Part shown: positions 51,759 through 61,079 of the stretch, one piece after another | How the letters are laid out: the number at the start of each line of letters is the position of its first letter | Numbering within the stretch: position 1 is the first letter of the stretch | Source of the DNA: JAVVEH01 sp032251435 | GTDB taxonomy: Bacteria; Verrucomicrobiota; Lentisphaeria; Oligosphaerales; MVZH01 | Assembly: GCA_032251435.1 (NCBI GenBank) | Contig: JAVVEH010000012.1 | Location: forward strand, 30,949-94,948 | DNA: 64,000 bases | Direction: 5' to 3' | Translations under genes and position numbers: made by a program | The notes under the pieces: generated by a model | Told to the model about the DNA's origin: nothing | Databases searched by the model: none | Seen by the model: only the letters and a program-made list of their open reading frames with translations

Positions 51759-52967
51759 ATGGAAAACAAAAACACATTTTTAAATCGGTTGATTGAGCGG
51801 TTGGACCGGGTGGATTCAGCCAGTGTGCAGAATTATCTGTTGAAGCTGGTTCGGGAGAAGGGCTTTCTGCAAACGGTGTTTGACAGCATCCGGGAAGGGG
51901 TCCTGGTGATTGACCGGGACATTAACCTGATCTACTGCAATCTGGCCGCCCGCCATTTTCTCGGGCTGCCGGACAATGCCGAGGGACAACGTGTCAGCCG
52001 GTTTTTGCGGGATATTGACTGGTTGGGAATCATGGAAGCCGATCCGGGGGAATGGCAACGCATCTCCCTGCGGGAAGTGGAGGTTTTTTACCCGGAAAAC
52101 CGCTTTATCACGTTTTATATCGTGCCGCTCGCCGGGGAAACCGACAAGGTTGACGATATTCCCATGGCCGCCATCATTCTGCGGGATGTCACGGAAATCC
52201 GCCAAAAAAACCAGGAAACCGTGGAAAGTGAACGGGTGGAGGCGATTACCAAACTGGCCGCCGGGGTCGCCCACGAACTTGGAAACCCGCTGAACAGTCT
52301 TAAGATTCATTTGCAAATCCTCGCCGTCACCGCCGCCGAAGCCATCCCGGATAAGAAACAAGCGGACGACGCGGAGGAGATGCTCGATATTTGCCTGCAC
52401 GAAGTCCAACGCCTGGATTCCATCGTCAGTAACTTTCTTAAAGCCGTGCGGCCCGCCCCGCCCCAATTGGCCCAAGTGGAAATGGATAAGATTATCGCCG
52501 ACGCCATCGGCTTCATGCGGCGGGAAATCGAAGACCGCGGGATCCGCGTGGAGGCCGCCCTGCCCAAGCGCTTACCGATGATTTTAGCCGACCCGGCATT
52601 ACTCAAACAGGCGTTTTACAACATTATTAAAAACAGCATTCAGGCCATGGCGGAAGGCGGACTGCTGTCCATCGAATGCCTGGAGACGGAACATTACTTG
52701 GAAGTGCGCTTCGCCGACACGGGAACCGGCATCGCGCAAGCCGATCTGCCGCATATTGTGGACCCGTACTTCACGACAAAAGCGGACGGTACGGGACTGG
52801 GCCTGTTAGTCGTGGAGAGAATATGCCGCTCACATGGCGCCGAATTTTCCATTGAAAGTAAGGAAGGAGATGGAACGGTGTTCACCTTGCGGTTTCCATT
52901 AAGAGAACGGCGAGCCAGGTTGCTGGTGTCGCCGACGGATACACAACATGACGATTCGGCGGATTGA
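51759..52967 (+). CDS. PAS-domain sensor histidine kinase, soluble
   Basis: 402 residues, without membrane segments. A PAS domain occupies about 35-150 (VFDSIREGVLVIDRD). The dimerisation helix carries the phospho-His in AAGVAHELGNPLNSL near 170. The ATPase domain follows, with FYNIIKNSIQAM (N box), ADTGTG (G1) and GTGLGLLVVERI (G2). It should autophosphorylate and signal to a response regulator, but none is adjacent, so it is an orphan. A TTG at 51753 is an alternative start. Confidence 0.9.
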   Translation: MENKNTFLNRLIERLDRVDSASVQNYLLKLVREKGFLQTVFDSIREGVLVIDRDINLIYCNLAARHFLGLPDNAEGQRVSRFLRDIDWLGIMEADPGEWQRISLREVEVFYPENRFITFYIVPLAGETDKVDDIPMAAIILRDVTEIRQKNQETVESERVEAITKLAAGVAHELGNPLNSLKIHLQILAVTAAEAIPDKKQADDAEEMLDICLHEVQRLDSIVSNFLKAVRPAPPQLAQVEMDKIIADAIGFMRREIEDRGIRVEAALPKRLPMILADPALLKQAFYNIIKNSIQAMAEGGLLSIECLETEHYLEVRFADTGTGIAQADLPHIVDPYFTTKADGTGLGLLVVERICRSHGAEFSIESKEGDGTVFTLRFPLRERRARLLVSPTDTQHDDSAD

Positions 52968-53002
52968 ACTGTCTGACCAATCACATACAACATCAGGTGA
53001 CT

Positions 53003-54133
53003 ATGCTGACTAAATTACTGACCTTGACGGCGGTTTTATTGATCTTCCCGGCGGCCGCGTGGCAGACGTTTCACGGCCCCCCGGACCTGACCGGCGCCGT
53101 CAAACAGGGGCTGGGGGAAAACCCCGGCGTTATCTGGCGGCTGGGAACCGGCGCGCCCGTGTCATTCCCCTGCCTTATGGACCGGGAACGTATCTACGCC
53201 TTTAATGACCAAGGCTCGCTCGTCGTGTGTGATTATGACGGGCGGGCGATCTGGCGCTGGACACTTCCCCGCGGAACCGCCAACACCCCTGACGGGCCGC
53301 GGAAATTCGGCGGTCCAGGCGTGCTGATCAGCGCCGGGGTGGTGATCGCCACGGAGGATGGTGATGTCTTTCTGCTTAAAAAGACCACCGGTGACATCAT
53401 GTGGAAAAGATCATTAAACATCACGGTTGTGGCGCCCTTGAACACGGTGCTGGGCGGTGGAGAGGAACTCGTCTTGGTCACTGATCAGGCGACCGGAGCG
53501 GTCCACGCGTTGCGGGGCGACACCGGGGAACAGGTCTGGCGCGGACCAGAACGTGGCCGGTCTGACTGCCCCCCCGCGGCGGCCAAGGGGCGGGTCGTCT
53601 CGGGCAGTTGCCTGGCCGCCTTGCATGTGCTGGCGGCCGATAATGGGAAAGCGACGGCTGACATTGAGCTGGGACAGGACTGCCAGATCGCCGCCGGCGC
53701 CGCGATGATCGACGGCCAGGTGGTCCTCGGCGACCGGAGTGGCGCGGTCACGGCGCTGGATACGAAAACAGGCGCGGTCATTTGGCGGACACCGCTGGAC
53801 GCCGGCCCGGTTTTCACGACCCCCGCCGTCACCCCGGCGCATGCGGCTGTAACGACTGAAAATAAACGCCTCGTTGTGTTGAACACCCGCACCGGCAAGG
53901 TGATGTGGGAAAAAAAACTCGCCCTCGCCCCTTCCGCGCCGGCCATTGTCGGCGACCAGGTGGTGACCACCGATGACGGCGCCATTTACGTGTGCCGCGT
54001 GGATACGGGTGACCTGATCTGGCACCGGCGGATTTCCGATTCGATCTCCCCGGTAACCAGCAAACTGGGTGTCGTTGTTTTTGGCACTGACGAGGGAGAA
54101 ATCATTGCCATCAAGGGCGAAAAAAATGATTGA
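53003..54133 (+). CDS. Exported PQQ-like beta-propeller protein
   Basis: 376 residues. The ATG at 53003 has AGGTGA just upstream and begins a signal peptide (MLTKLLTLTAVLLIFPAAAWQ). The rest consists of PQQ-type blades with repeated TGDIMWKR, TGEQVWRG, TGAVIWRT, TGKVMWEK and TGDLIWHR segments, about seven blades. It is related to BamB and other periplasmic scaffolds. No lipobox Cys follows the signal, so it is not a clear BamB lipoprotein, and the PQQ cofactor residues of dehydrogenases are not evident. A role as periplasmic scaffold or outer-membrane helper is inferred. lolD follows 84 bases later. Confidence 0.75.
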   Translation: MLTKLLTLTAVLLIFPAAAWQTFHGPPDLTGAVKQGLGENPGVIWRLGTGAPVSFPCLMDRERIYAFNDQGSLVVCDYDGRAIWRWTLPRGTANTPDGPRKFGGPGVLISAGVVIATEDGDVFLLKKTTGDIMWKRSLNITVVAPLNTVLGGGEELVLVTDQATGAVHALRGDTGEQVWRGPERGRSDCPPAAAKGRVVSGSCLAALHVLAADNGKATADIELGQDCQIAAGAAMIDGQVVLGDRSGAVTALDTKTGAVIWRTPLDAGPVFTTPAVTPAHAAVTTENKRLVVLNTRTGKVMWEKKLALAPSAPAIVGDQVVTTDDGAIYVCRVDTGDLIWHRRISDSISPVTSKLGVVVFGTDEGEIIAIKGEKND

Positions 54134-54217
54134 GCAAACCGGGGCGCGGATAGACCGGGCCTCCCCCCGCGAAACCGCTGGACAGTCCCCCATGGCTTTT
54201 TGACAGGCGAGACACGC

Positions 54218-54907
54218 ATGATTATACTGAACAACATCGTCAAGGGATATCCCGGCGCTCCGATGGTTTTGAATCACCTGTCGCTGGTGATCGAAACCGG
54301 CGCCCGCGCCGCCGTCATCGGACCGTCAGGATGCGGTAAAAGCACACTGTTAAATATCGCCGGGGGCTTGGACCAGCCCGACAGCGGCGCGGTTCACGTG
54401 GCCGGCATGGATTTGACCCGGCTCGACGACCGGGAGCTGGCCCGCTTCCGCTGTCGGCATGTCGGGTTTATTTTTCAACAGCATTATTTACTGCCTCAAT
54501 ACACCGTTCTGGAAAACACCCTCCTGCCCACGCTGGCCCCGGACGCGGACGCGGCGGGAGCCGAAGAGCGCGCCCGGACGCTGCTCGACCGAGTCGGTTT
54601 AGGTGATAAACGTCACCGCTCGCCCCGCGCCTTGTCCGGTGGCGAAAGTCAACGGGCCGCGGTGGTAAGGGCTTTGATCAACCGCCCGAAGCTTTTGTTG
54701 GCGGATGAACCAACCGGCGCGCTGAACAGTGAAGCCTCCACCGCGTTAATCGACTTGCTCTTGGAATTGAACGCCAGCGAAAATATGACCCTGGTCATGG
54801 TCACTCACTCGCTGGAAAACGCCGCTCGAATGGCCACGACCTATCGACTGACCAATGGCCGTATAGCGCCATTTTCCGATGACAACACCCGTCCGGTAAC
54901 GGGCTGA
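54218..54907 (+). CDS. lolD: ABC transporter ATPase, LolD type
   Basis: 229 residues from the ATG at 54218. Walker A GPSGCGKSTLLN, signature LSGGESQRAAV and Walker B LLLADEPTGALNS are intact, and the MacB/LolD hallmark GFIFQQHYLLPQYTVLENTLLP is present. It would drive LolCE in releasing lipoproteins from the inner membrane, or a related FtsX-type permease. No permease gene is beside it, so the partner must be elsewhere. The lolD name is tentative. Confidence 0.85.
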   Translation: MIILNNIVKGYPGAPMVLNHLSLVIETGARAAVIGPSGCGKSTLLNIAGGLDQPDSGAVHVAGMDLTRLDDRELARFRCRHVGFIFQQHYLLPQYTVLENTLLPTLAPDADAAGAEERARTLLDRVGLGDKRHRSPRALSGGESQRAAVVRALINRPKLLLADEPTGALNSEASTALIDLLLELNASENMTLVMVTHSLENAARMATTYRLTNGRIAPFSDDNTRPVTG

Positions 54908-55000
54908 CGACCGCTCCGCTTGCCCGCGGTGACGCTCTTGTTAAACGTTCCCCTCTTTATTCAACTTGCGGTTTCATGCTCAGACCGCTAAATTACTCCC

Positions 55001-55591
55001 ATGAATTTTCCAACCAATAATTCCGATGTGTCCAAATCATCCGCGCCGCCCAGACTGCATCGGCAAACATTGGTGGAGGTCAACATATCCGTCCATACGG
55101 GCAGACGGAACGCGGCCCATGAACAAGCGGCGGCAGTGCTCCACGCCAGTACGGAACAGACGCGTATGGACACCAAACGGGAACTGGCTCAATTTGGGAA
55201 AGAATTGATCGATGAGGCCTTGTTGTGCACCCGGCGGTCCTTGGTTGAAGTGGACGCGCCGCCACTGCGTTACTTGCAAATTCTCAGAGACACCATCGCC
55301 GCCCAGGAATCGCTGATCGCGCACGAGATTGAATTGACCAATGGAAATGGCGAGTTGGCGGCGTTGCTGGGTGATAAACTGGCCCGTCAGCTCGCCGCGT
55401 TCAACGCGGTCGAAACAAGCAATGTCAATTACATTGAAGAGCTGTTCACATTTGGCATTCCGCTGCTGGATCGGGATACTAAAGAGCGTCTGGCCGCGTT
55501 CAGTGAGGATGACCGGCGCCGCTATCAGATAGCGGTTGAGGAGTTCAAGCGATGTTACGCGCGCCGGAAAAATGAAATTCTCGCGTCATGA
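55001..55591 (+). CDS. Unknown helical cytoplasmic protein upstream of lpxK
   Basis: 196 residues without signal or membrane segments. Almost the whole sequence is predicted helical by eye (EQAAAVLHASTEQTRMDTKR, ELIDEALLCTRRSL, RQLAAFNAVETSNVNYIEEL). I do not recognise a family. Its TGA overlaps the lpxK ATG by four bases, so it is probably made with LpxK. Function is not assignable. Confidence 0.6.
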   Translation: MNFPTNNSDVSKSSAPPRLHRQTLVEVNISVHTGRRNAAHEQAAAVLHASTEQTRMDTKRELAQFGKELIDEALLCTRRSLVEVDAPPLRYLQILRDTIAAQESLIAHEIELTNGNGELAALLGDKLARQLAAFNAVETSNVNYIEELFTFGIPLLDRDTKERLAAFSEDDRRRYQIAVEEFKRCYARRKNEILAS

Positions 55592-56760
55592 ATTTTCATG
55601 AATTCGGCGAAAAAGCCGAAACGTATGTTATTGATCTACTTGAGAACCGGCGCCGGAAAAGTCGGCGGGACAGGGTTGTCCGTGCGGTTTTGCTGGTGAT
55701 GTCCCGCCTTTTCCGCGGGATTGTTCAGATCCGTTTGTCGTTGTACCGCGAGCGTATTTTCCGGCAGCATATCCCGGGGTGCCTGGTCATCAGTATCGGC
55801 AACGTCACCGTCGGCGGGACGGGAAAAACCCCGGTCGTGGAGGTGTTTGCCAAAACCCTGGCGGCCAAAGGCAGAAAAGTGGCGGTGCTGTCCCGCGGCT
55901 ACCGCAGTAAAAATCCACCCCTTTCACAGCGGCTCAAACAACGGATTTTCGACCCGGAACACGAACCCCCGCCCAAAGTGGTTTCTGACGGCAAAAGACT
56001 GTTGCTGGATTCCGAGCTGGCCGGCGACGAGCCCTATATGCTGGCGAACAACTTGCCCAATGTGAGTGTGGTTGTGGACAAAAACCGTGTGAAAGGCAGT
56101 AAATACGCCACTCGCCACTTGGATTGCGACACACTGATTTTGGACGACGGGTTCCAGTACCTCCGGCTCAAACCCCGGTTGAACATTTTGCTGGTGGATG
56201 CCACAAACCCGTTTCATAATCATCATCTACTGCCCCGGGGCTTTCTACGCGAACCGGTCAAAAATGTCCGCCGCGCGGATTACATTTTCCTGACAAAATC
56301 CAATGGCGGCTCTCATCTGCGTCACTTGAAACGCTTTCTGCGGCACCACAATCCGCGGGCGGAAATCATCGAATGCACCCACCGGCCGCAGTATTTGGAA
56401 AATGTGTACACGGGTGAGAGGCGCCCCCTGGAGTCACTGAACGGAAAGCGTATTTCCGCCATCTCCGGTATCGCCGTCCCTGAAAGTTTTGAAAATTTCC
56501 TGAAAAAACTAGGCGCTGATTTGGCCTATCACGAACGGTATGTGGACCACCATCGCTATCACGAGCAGGAAATTATCACCTTCCTTAACCGGAGCGCGGA
56601 CCACACGGTGGATCTCGCCCTGACCACGGAAAAGGACGCGGTGCGTTTCCCAAAACTGGTGCGGGTGGATATTCCCGTCTATTTTCTGCGGGTGGAAATC
56701 GACATTCTCAGCGGGCGGGAGACGTTTAACGACTGCATCAACCGCATTTGCTTTCTTTAA
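55588..56760 (+). CDS. lpxK: Tetraacyldisaccharide 4'-kinase
   Basis: 390 residues. A basic, hydrophobic N-terminus (about 28-60) would anchor it to the inner membrane. The P-loop IGNVTVGGTGKTPVVEVF and following VLSRGYRSK are the LpxK signature, and DTLILDDGFQYLRL is the second conserved block. It adds the 4'-phosphate to the lipid A precursor, showing that this organism makes lipopolysaccharide and has an outer membrane. Its start overlaps the preceding unknown gene by four bases. Confidence 0.94.
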   Translation: MNFHEFGEKAETYVIDLLENRRRKSRRDRVVRAVLLVMSRLFRGIVQIRLSLYRERIFRQHIPGCLVISIGNVTVGGTGKTPVVEVFAKTLAAKGRKVAVLSRGYRSKNPPLSQRLKQRIFDPEHEPPPKVVSDGKRLLLDSELAGDEPYMLANNLPNVSVVVDKNRVKGSKYATRHLDCDTLILDDGFQYLRLKPRLNILLVDATNPFHNHHLLPRGFLREPVKNVRRADYIFLTKSNGGSHLRHLKRFLRHHNPRAEIIECTHRPQYLENVYTGERRPLESLNGKRISAISGIAVPESFENFLKKLGADLAYHERYVDHHRYHEQEIITFLNRSADHTVDLALTTEKDAVRFPKLVRVDIPVYFLRVEIDILSGRETFNDCINRICFL

Positions 56761-56896
56761 AACAGGCGCGGAATCAGCCGATGACACGCCGCCTTTGACG
56801 GTTTTTCAAGGAACAAATGGCCCGCGGTGAGGGTCGGAGCACAAACAGCCCCGTAATTAATCCAAAGATTCCACCCCGTCAACTCGAGGAAATGAT

Positions 56897-57019
56897 ATGG
56901 GATGTCTGAAGGGAAAGACTAAAGATAAAGAGAAAGCTGGCCACTTCAAATGCAAAAAATGCGGCGCGGTGGCCGAGAAAAAAGGCAAGCTTTGCAAGGC
57001 CAGAAAGATTAAGGAATAA
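56897..57019 (+). CDS. Small Lys-rich two-CxxC-type protein (40 residues)
   Basis: A 40-residue frame beginning MGCLKGKTKDKE, with GAGGA-like sequence (GAGGA, 56885-56889) seven bases before the ATG. The middle has FKCKKCGAVAEKK and the end KLCKARKIKE. The CxxC pair plus a later Cys resembles a half zinc ribbon. One third of the residues are Lys. It is short but has a proper ribosome site and stop, and lies between lpxK and the reverse-strand tsaD. I recall similar tiny proteins in related bacteria but cannot name the family. Confidence 0.6.
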   Translation: MGCLKGKTKDKEKAGHFKCKKCGAVAEKKGKLCKARKIKE

Positions 57020-57022
57020 CGG

Positions 57023-58096
57023 TCACACACCTGCCAGGGGGGTGAATGGCAAACACCCCAGAGTGTCTCCCAGACGGGCTTTGGCGGGTGTTTCCAAGCC
57101 CTCGATCATGCCCGCCGCGTACATGTGATACCCCGTCCCGGCGATCATCACCGCGTTGTCCGTGCAATACTTGGCGGGAGCGATGACCAGGCGGCGTTTC
57201 TCTTTTTCCGCCCGGTATGTCACCACCGTTCTTAGAGCGCTGTTGCAGGCCACACCACCGCAAACCAGTACGGAGCCGGCGTTCAGCGCCGCCGCCGCGG
57301 CGAACGTTTTCGCCGCCAGCACATCAACAATCGCCGCCTGATAGCTGGCGACTACATCTTTAATCTCCTGATCAGACAACTGTTTGTCCCGAACAGCGTA
57401 CAATAGAGCTGTCTTCACCCCGCTGAAGCTGAAATTAAAGCGGTTCTCAGCGCTGACGGGTTTACCATTACCGCCAGTCAGGCTGCGCGGAAAATCAATC
57501 GCGGCGGGATCTCCCGCTTTCGCCAACCGGTCAATCACGGGACCTCCCGGATAGCCCAGATCAAGAATTTTCGCCGCTTTGTCAAAGGCCTCCCCGGCCG
57601 CGTCGTCAATTGTCTGACCAAGGATCTCTGTTTCTCCCTCAGCGGAAATACTGATGATAGACGTGTGCCCGCCGGAGACCACCAAAGCCACAAGCGGATA
57701 AAGATCCTCCCGGGTCAACAAATCCGGATCCTGCAAAAAACAACTATAGATGTGACCGACAAAATGATTCACGCCGACCAACGGCAAAGACCCCGCGGCG
57801 GCCAGCCCTTTCGCATAGGATAGCCCCACCAGCAGAGCCGGCACCAGTCCGGGACGGCAGGTCGCGGCCACCGCGTCAATATCACTGATCGTCAGCCCGC
57901 TTTCCGACAGGGCCGTTTCAACCACCACGGAAATATTGTTCAAATGCTCCCGGGCGGCTAACTCCGGCACCACGCCCCCGAAGGCGGCGTGTTTGTCAAT
58001 TTGTGAGGAGACCACATTGGACTTCACCTCCACGCCATCCACCACCACGGCGGCGGCGGTCTCGTCACAGCTGGTCTCAATACCGAGCACGTTCAT
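57023..58096 (-). CDS. tsaD: tRNA N6-adenosine threonylcarbamoyltransferase
   Basis: 357 residues, typical for TsaD. IETSCDETAAAVV opens the ASKHA fold. HAAFGGVVPELAAREHL and VNHFVGHIYSC provide the metal-binding His. LVSGGHTSII and CGGVACNSALR are conserved. It transfers threonylcarbamoyl to A37 of ANN-decoding tRNAs, with TsaB and TsaE encoded elsewhere. It overlaps the upstream protease gene by four bases. Confidence 0.96.
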   Translation of the reverse strand: MNVLGIETSCDETAAAVVVDGVEVKSNVVSSQIDKHAAFGGVVPELAAREHLNNISVVVETALSESGLTISDIDAVAATCRPGLVPALLVGLSYAKGLAAAGSLPLVGVNHFVGHIYSCFLQDPDLLTREDLYPLVALVVSGGHTSIISISAEGETEILGQTIDDAAGEAFDKAAKILDLGYPGGPVIDRLAKAGDPAAIDFPRSLTGGNGKPVSAENRFNFSFSGVKTALLYAVRDKQLSDQEIKDVVASYQAAIVDVLAAKTFAAAAALNAGSVLVCGGVACNSALRTVVTYRAEKEKRRLVIAPAKYCTDNAVMIAGTGYHMYAAGMIEGLETPAKARLGDTLGCLPFTPLAGV

Positions 58097-59412
58097 TGGG
58101 TTTCTCCACCGTCCACCCGGGCGGTCGCTTTCTCAACTGACCGCGGCGGTGCCGCTGGAACGGCGCCCGTCCCAGCTTCACGGCGCGGGCCTGTGTCGTT
58201 TTGAATGATTTCCAACGCCTTGGCCAGCGGCTTGTCTTTTTCCGGATCCACCGCCTCGCCCGTCTCACCGTTTCGTTGCCGGGTGATCAAATCCATGAGT
58301 TCCTCATCGGTCATCGTCACTTCGATGTTAGGCTCGATCCCCTTGTCATGGATCACCACCTTGCTCGGGGTGAAATATTTCGCTGTCGTTAAGCGCAACG
58401 CGCTGCCGTCGGATAGTTTAATCACGCTCTGCACAGATCCTTTGCCAAAGGTTTTTTCGCCGATAAGAACCGCCCGCCGCCAGTCACGCAGGCAGCCCGC
58501 CACAATTTCAGAGGCGCTGGCGCTGCCGCCATTCACCAGAATAAACAGAGGAACCGTTTCATATTTGTCTCCTCCCGTCGTTTCATAGCGCTTATTCTGA
58601 GAAGCCCGCCGCCCGACGGTGGAAACCACCAGCGCGTCTTTGGGGAGGAAAAATGACGCCACGTCAACAGCGCTGGTGAGCAAGCCCCCCGGATTGTTGC
58701 GCAGATCAAGAATCAGGGATGTCATGCCCTGACTGGTCAAATCTTTCAGGGCGGCTTTCATCCCCGGCGCGGTTTTCTCATCAAACTGGGTGACTCGAAT
58801 ATAGCCGACACCGTCCGCCAGCAGGCGCGCGTTCTTCACGCTCGGCACTTCAATAATCGACCGCTCAATGGTGATGTCGAAGGGCTCTTTATCCCCCCGC
58901 TTGATGGTGATCGTCACCAGGGTGCCCGGTTCCCCGCGCAGTTCGCCAACCGCCCCGGACAAATTCTTGTCGCCCATGACCACGCCATTGATCTTCACGA
59001 TTTTGTCCCCGGGCAAGATCCCCGCGCGGGCGCTCGGACCGCCCTCCATCGGGGCGATCACCGTCAGAGCCCCGTCACGAATGGTGATCAACACCCCCAG
59101 CCCTCCGAACTCCCCCTCAGTGGATTCCATCATGTCATCATACGCGTCTTGCTCCATATAACCACTGTGCGGATCCAGAGACTCGACCATGCCATGCATG
59201 GCGTTCGTCAACAAGCGCTCATAATCCACCAAGTCCTCATCCACATAGTCCTGGCGGATTAAATGCAACACCCGCATCATGATGGCTATTTTCTCAAACG
59301 CGGCGGCGTCACCGTTTTGAAGCTCGTCATTGGAATATACCCGGTAACCCACCAGGAGATTCACGGCCAGCGCCAAGGCGAAAAGCGAGAATATAAGCGA
59401 CCGTCTGTTCAT
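58093..59412 (-). CDS. ctpA: S41 carboxyl-terminal processing protease
   Basis: 439 residues. An N-terminal signal or anchor (LIFSLFALALAVNLLVG) places it in the periplasm. A PDZ domain (about 85-165; GGLGVLITIRDG, ARAGILPGDKIVKINGV) precedes the S41 protease domain with the catalytic Ser in GGSASASEIV and Lys in GEKTFGKGSVQ. It cuts C-termini of periplasmic or misfolded proteins. The last 60 residues are low complexity (rich in Ala, Pro, Arg). The name ctpA is generic. Confidence 0.92.
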   Translation of the reverse strand: MNRRSLIFSLFALALAVNLLVGYRVYSNDELQNGDAAAFEKIAIMMRVLHLIRQDYVDEDLVDYERLLTNAMHGMVESLDPHSGYMEQDAYDDMMESTEGEFGGLGVLITIRDGALTVIAPMEGGPSARAGILPGDKIVKINGVVMGDKNLSGAVGELRGEPGTLVTITIKRGDKEPFDITIERSIIEVPSVKNARLLADGVGYIRVTQFDEKTAPGMKAALKDLTSQGMTSLILDLRNNPGGLLTSAVDVASFFLPKDALVVSTVGRRASQNKRYETTGGDKYETVPLFILVNGGSASASEIVAGCLRDWRRAVLIGEKTFGKGSVQSVIKLSDGSALRLTTAKYFTPSKVVIHDKGIEPNIEVTMTDEELMDLITRQRNGETGEAVDPEKDKPLAKALEIIQNDTGPRREAGTGAVPAAPPRSVEKATARVDGGETQ

Positions 59413-59500
59413 AATTTGACCCTTTTTTCAAGCGCCCGCCGGCCGGTCAGGGAAAGCCCCCGGGACATGCCGCTCAGGAAGCTCGGCCGGCGACGCGGGA

Positions 59501-60835
59501 TCAGGCGTGAATCTTGTCATCGAGAAAATCGACCAGGCTGTCCAGAGACACCCGGTCCTGAGTCATCGCGTCCCGATCACGAATCGTGACGGCGCCATCC
59601 TCCAGAGACTCAAAATCAAAAGTCAGGCAAAATGGTGTGCCAATTTCATCCTGACGGCGATAGCGTTTACCGATACTGCCGGTGACATCGTACTCGCACC
59701 GGAAATAGCGGCGTAACTTGTCGTAAACCGGCCGCGCGTTATCATCCAACTTCTTGCTTAAAGGCAACACGGCCACCTGCACCGGCGCGACTCTGGGAGC
59801 CAGGCGCAAGACAACGCGCGCGTCCTCGTCTTTTCCCGCTTTCTTGGTCTCAGCCACATCCTCGTCGTAAGCATGGCAAAGTAGAGCCAGGCACATCCGG
59901 TCGAGACCGCAGGACGTTTCAACCACGGTCGGGAAAAAGCGTTCCTTGGTTTCCTGATTGAAATACTGTAGATCGTTGCCGGAAAACTCGCTGTGACGGC
60001 TCATATCCCACTCTCCGCGGTGATGAATGCCTTCCAGTTCACCCCAGCCAAAGGGAAATTCATATTCAATGTCCACAGCCGCTTTGGCATAATGGGCCAA
60101 CTGGTCATGCTCGTGAATCCGCAGCTTTTCAGCCGGCATTTTCAATAGATCCGTCCAGAATTTCAAGCGGTAGTCCCGCCAGTGCTCAAACCAGTCCATG
60201 GAATCTTTTTCCTCACAGAAAAACTCCATTTCCATCTGCACGAATTCCCGGGAACGGAAGGTGAAGAACCGGGGAGTCACCTCGTTCCGGAAGGCTTTTC
60301 CAGTCTGGGCGATACCAAAGGGAAGTTTCTGACGTGACGCGATCCGTACTTGATCAAAATCAACAAAAATGGGCTGACAGGTCTCGGCCCGCAGATACGC
60401 CACATGATCCTCGTCAAACACCGGACCGACAAAGGTTTTCATCATCAAATTGAATTCGCGGGGCTCGGTCAGCTCTTTGGAACCACAGGCTTCACACGTG
60501 GTGGGATCCTCCATCTGGTCAACCCGGTAGCGCTTTTTGCACTTCGTGCAGTCCACCATCAAATCGGCGAATTTATCCAAATGTCCGGACGCCTTCCACA
60601 CTTGGGGATGGCAGATGATGGTCGAGTCCAATCCTTCGACATCATCCCGGTCGCTCACCATGTAATCCCACCACAGTTGTTCCACGGCCCGGCGCATGGC
60701 CACACCATAAGGACCGTAATCCCAGAAACCGGCGATGCCCCCGTATATTTCAGAACTCTGAAAAATAAACCCGCGCCGTTTGCACAGGGACACGATTTTT
60801 TCCATGGTTTCTTTACCAACGTTACTGTCAGCCAT
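59501..60835 (-). CDS. glyS: Glycyl-tRNA synthetase, dimeric type
   Basis: 444 residues. It is the alpha2 (Bacillus/eukaryote-like) class II enzyme, not the alpha2beta2 form. The start KIVSLCKRRGFIFQSSEIYGG is diagnostic, two CxxC pairs (CTKCKKRY and CEACGSKE) form a zinc knuckle in the insertion, and motif 2 and 3 regions (TPRFFTFRSREFVQMEMEFF, GLDRMCLALLCHAYDED) are present. It charges tRNA-Gly. The usual symbol is glyS or glyQS. Confidence 0.95.
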   Translation of the reverse strand: MADSNVGKETMEKIVSLCKRRGFIFQSSEIYGGIAGFWDYGPYGVAMRRAVEQLWWDYMVSDRDDVEGLDSTIICHPQVWKASGHLDKFADLMVDCTKCKKRYRVDQMEDPTTCEACGSKELTEPREFNLMMKTFVGPVFDEDHVAYLRAETCQPIFVDFDQVRIASRQKLPFGIAQTGKAFRNEVTPRFFTFRSREFVQMEMEFFCEEKDSMDWFEHWRDYRLKFWTDLLKMPAEKLRIHEHDQLAHYAKAAVDIEYEFPFGWGELEGIHHRGEWDMSRHSEFSGNDLQYFNQETKERFFPTVVETSCGLDRMCLALLCHAYDEDVAETKKAGKDEDARVVLRLAPRVAPVQVAVLPLSKKLDDNARPVYDKLRRYFRCEYDVTGSIGKRYRRQDEIGTPFCLTFDFESLEDGAVTIRDRDAMTQDRVSLDSLVDFLDDKIHA

Positions 60836-60993
60836 TGTTTAATCCTGATGTTTTATCACGGCAGACACGGAAATGTGCCCGCGGAATCGTTCTGTTTTTG
60901 GGAAAACCGTAACATAATGCCGGAACACGGTCTGGCAATCCTGTGAGAAAAATGGAGCGAAGGGAGAAATCACGTTGGCGATGGCTCCTGGTC

Positions 60994-61079
60994 CGGGTTG
61001 TTTTTTCGATTGCTACCGTGAGCTATCGACTGCTGTCGGTTGCCATCGACGTTTCGTTAATATCGATTGCAGTCGGCAG
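60994..61079 (+). repeat. Left flanking repeat of the four-helix-bundle cassette
   Basis: Begins CGGGTTGTTTTTTCGATTGC and continues with degenerate ATTGCTACCG / CTGCTGTCGG / TTGCCATCG units to GTTTCGTTAATATCG. The first 57 bases match 61859-61916 in the same orientation with about eight mismatches and one gap by eye. Confidence 0.8.
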
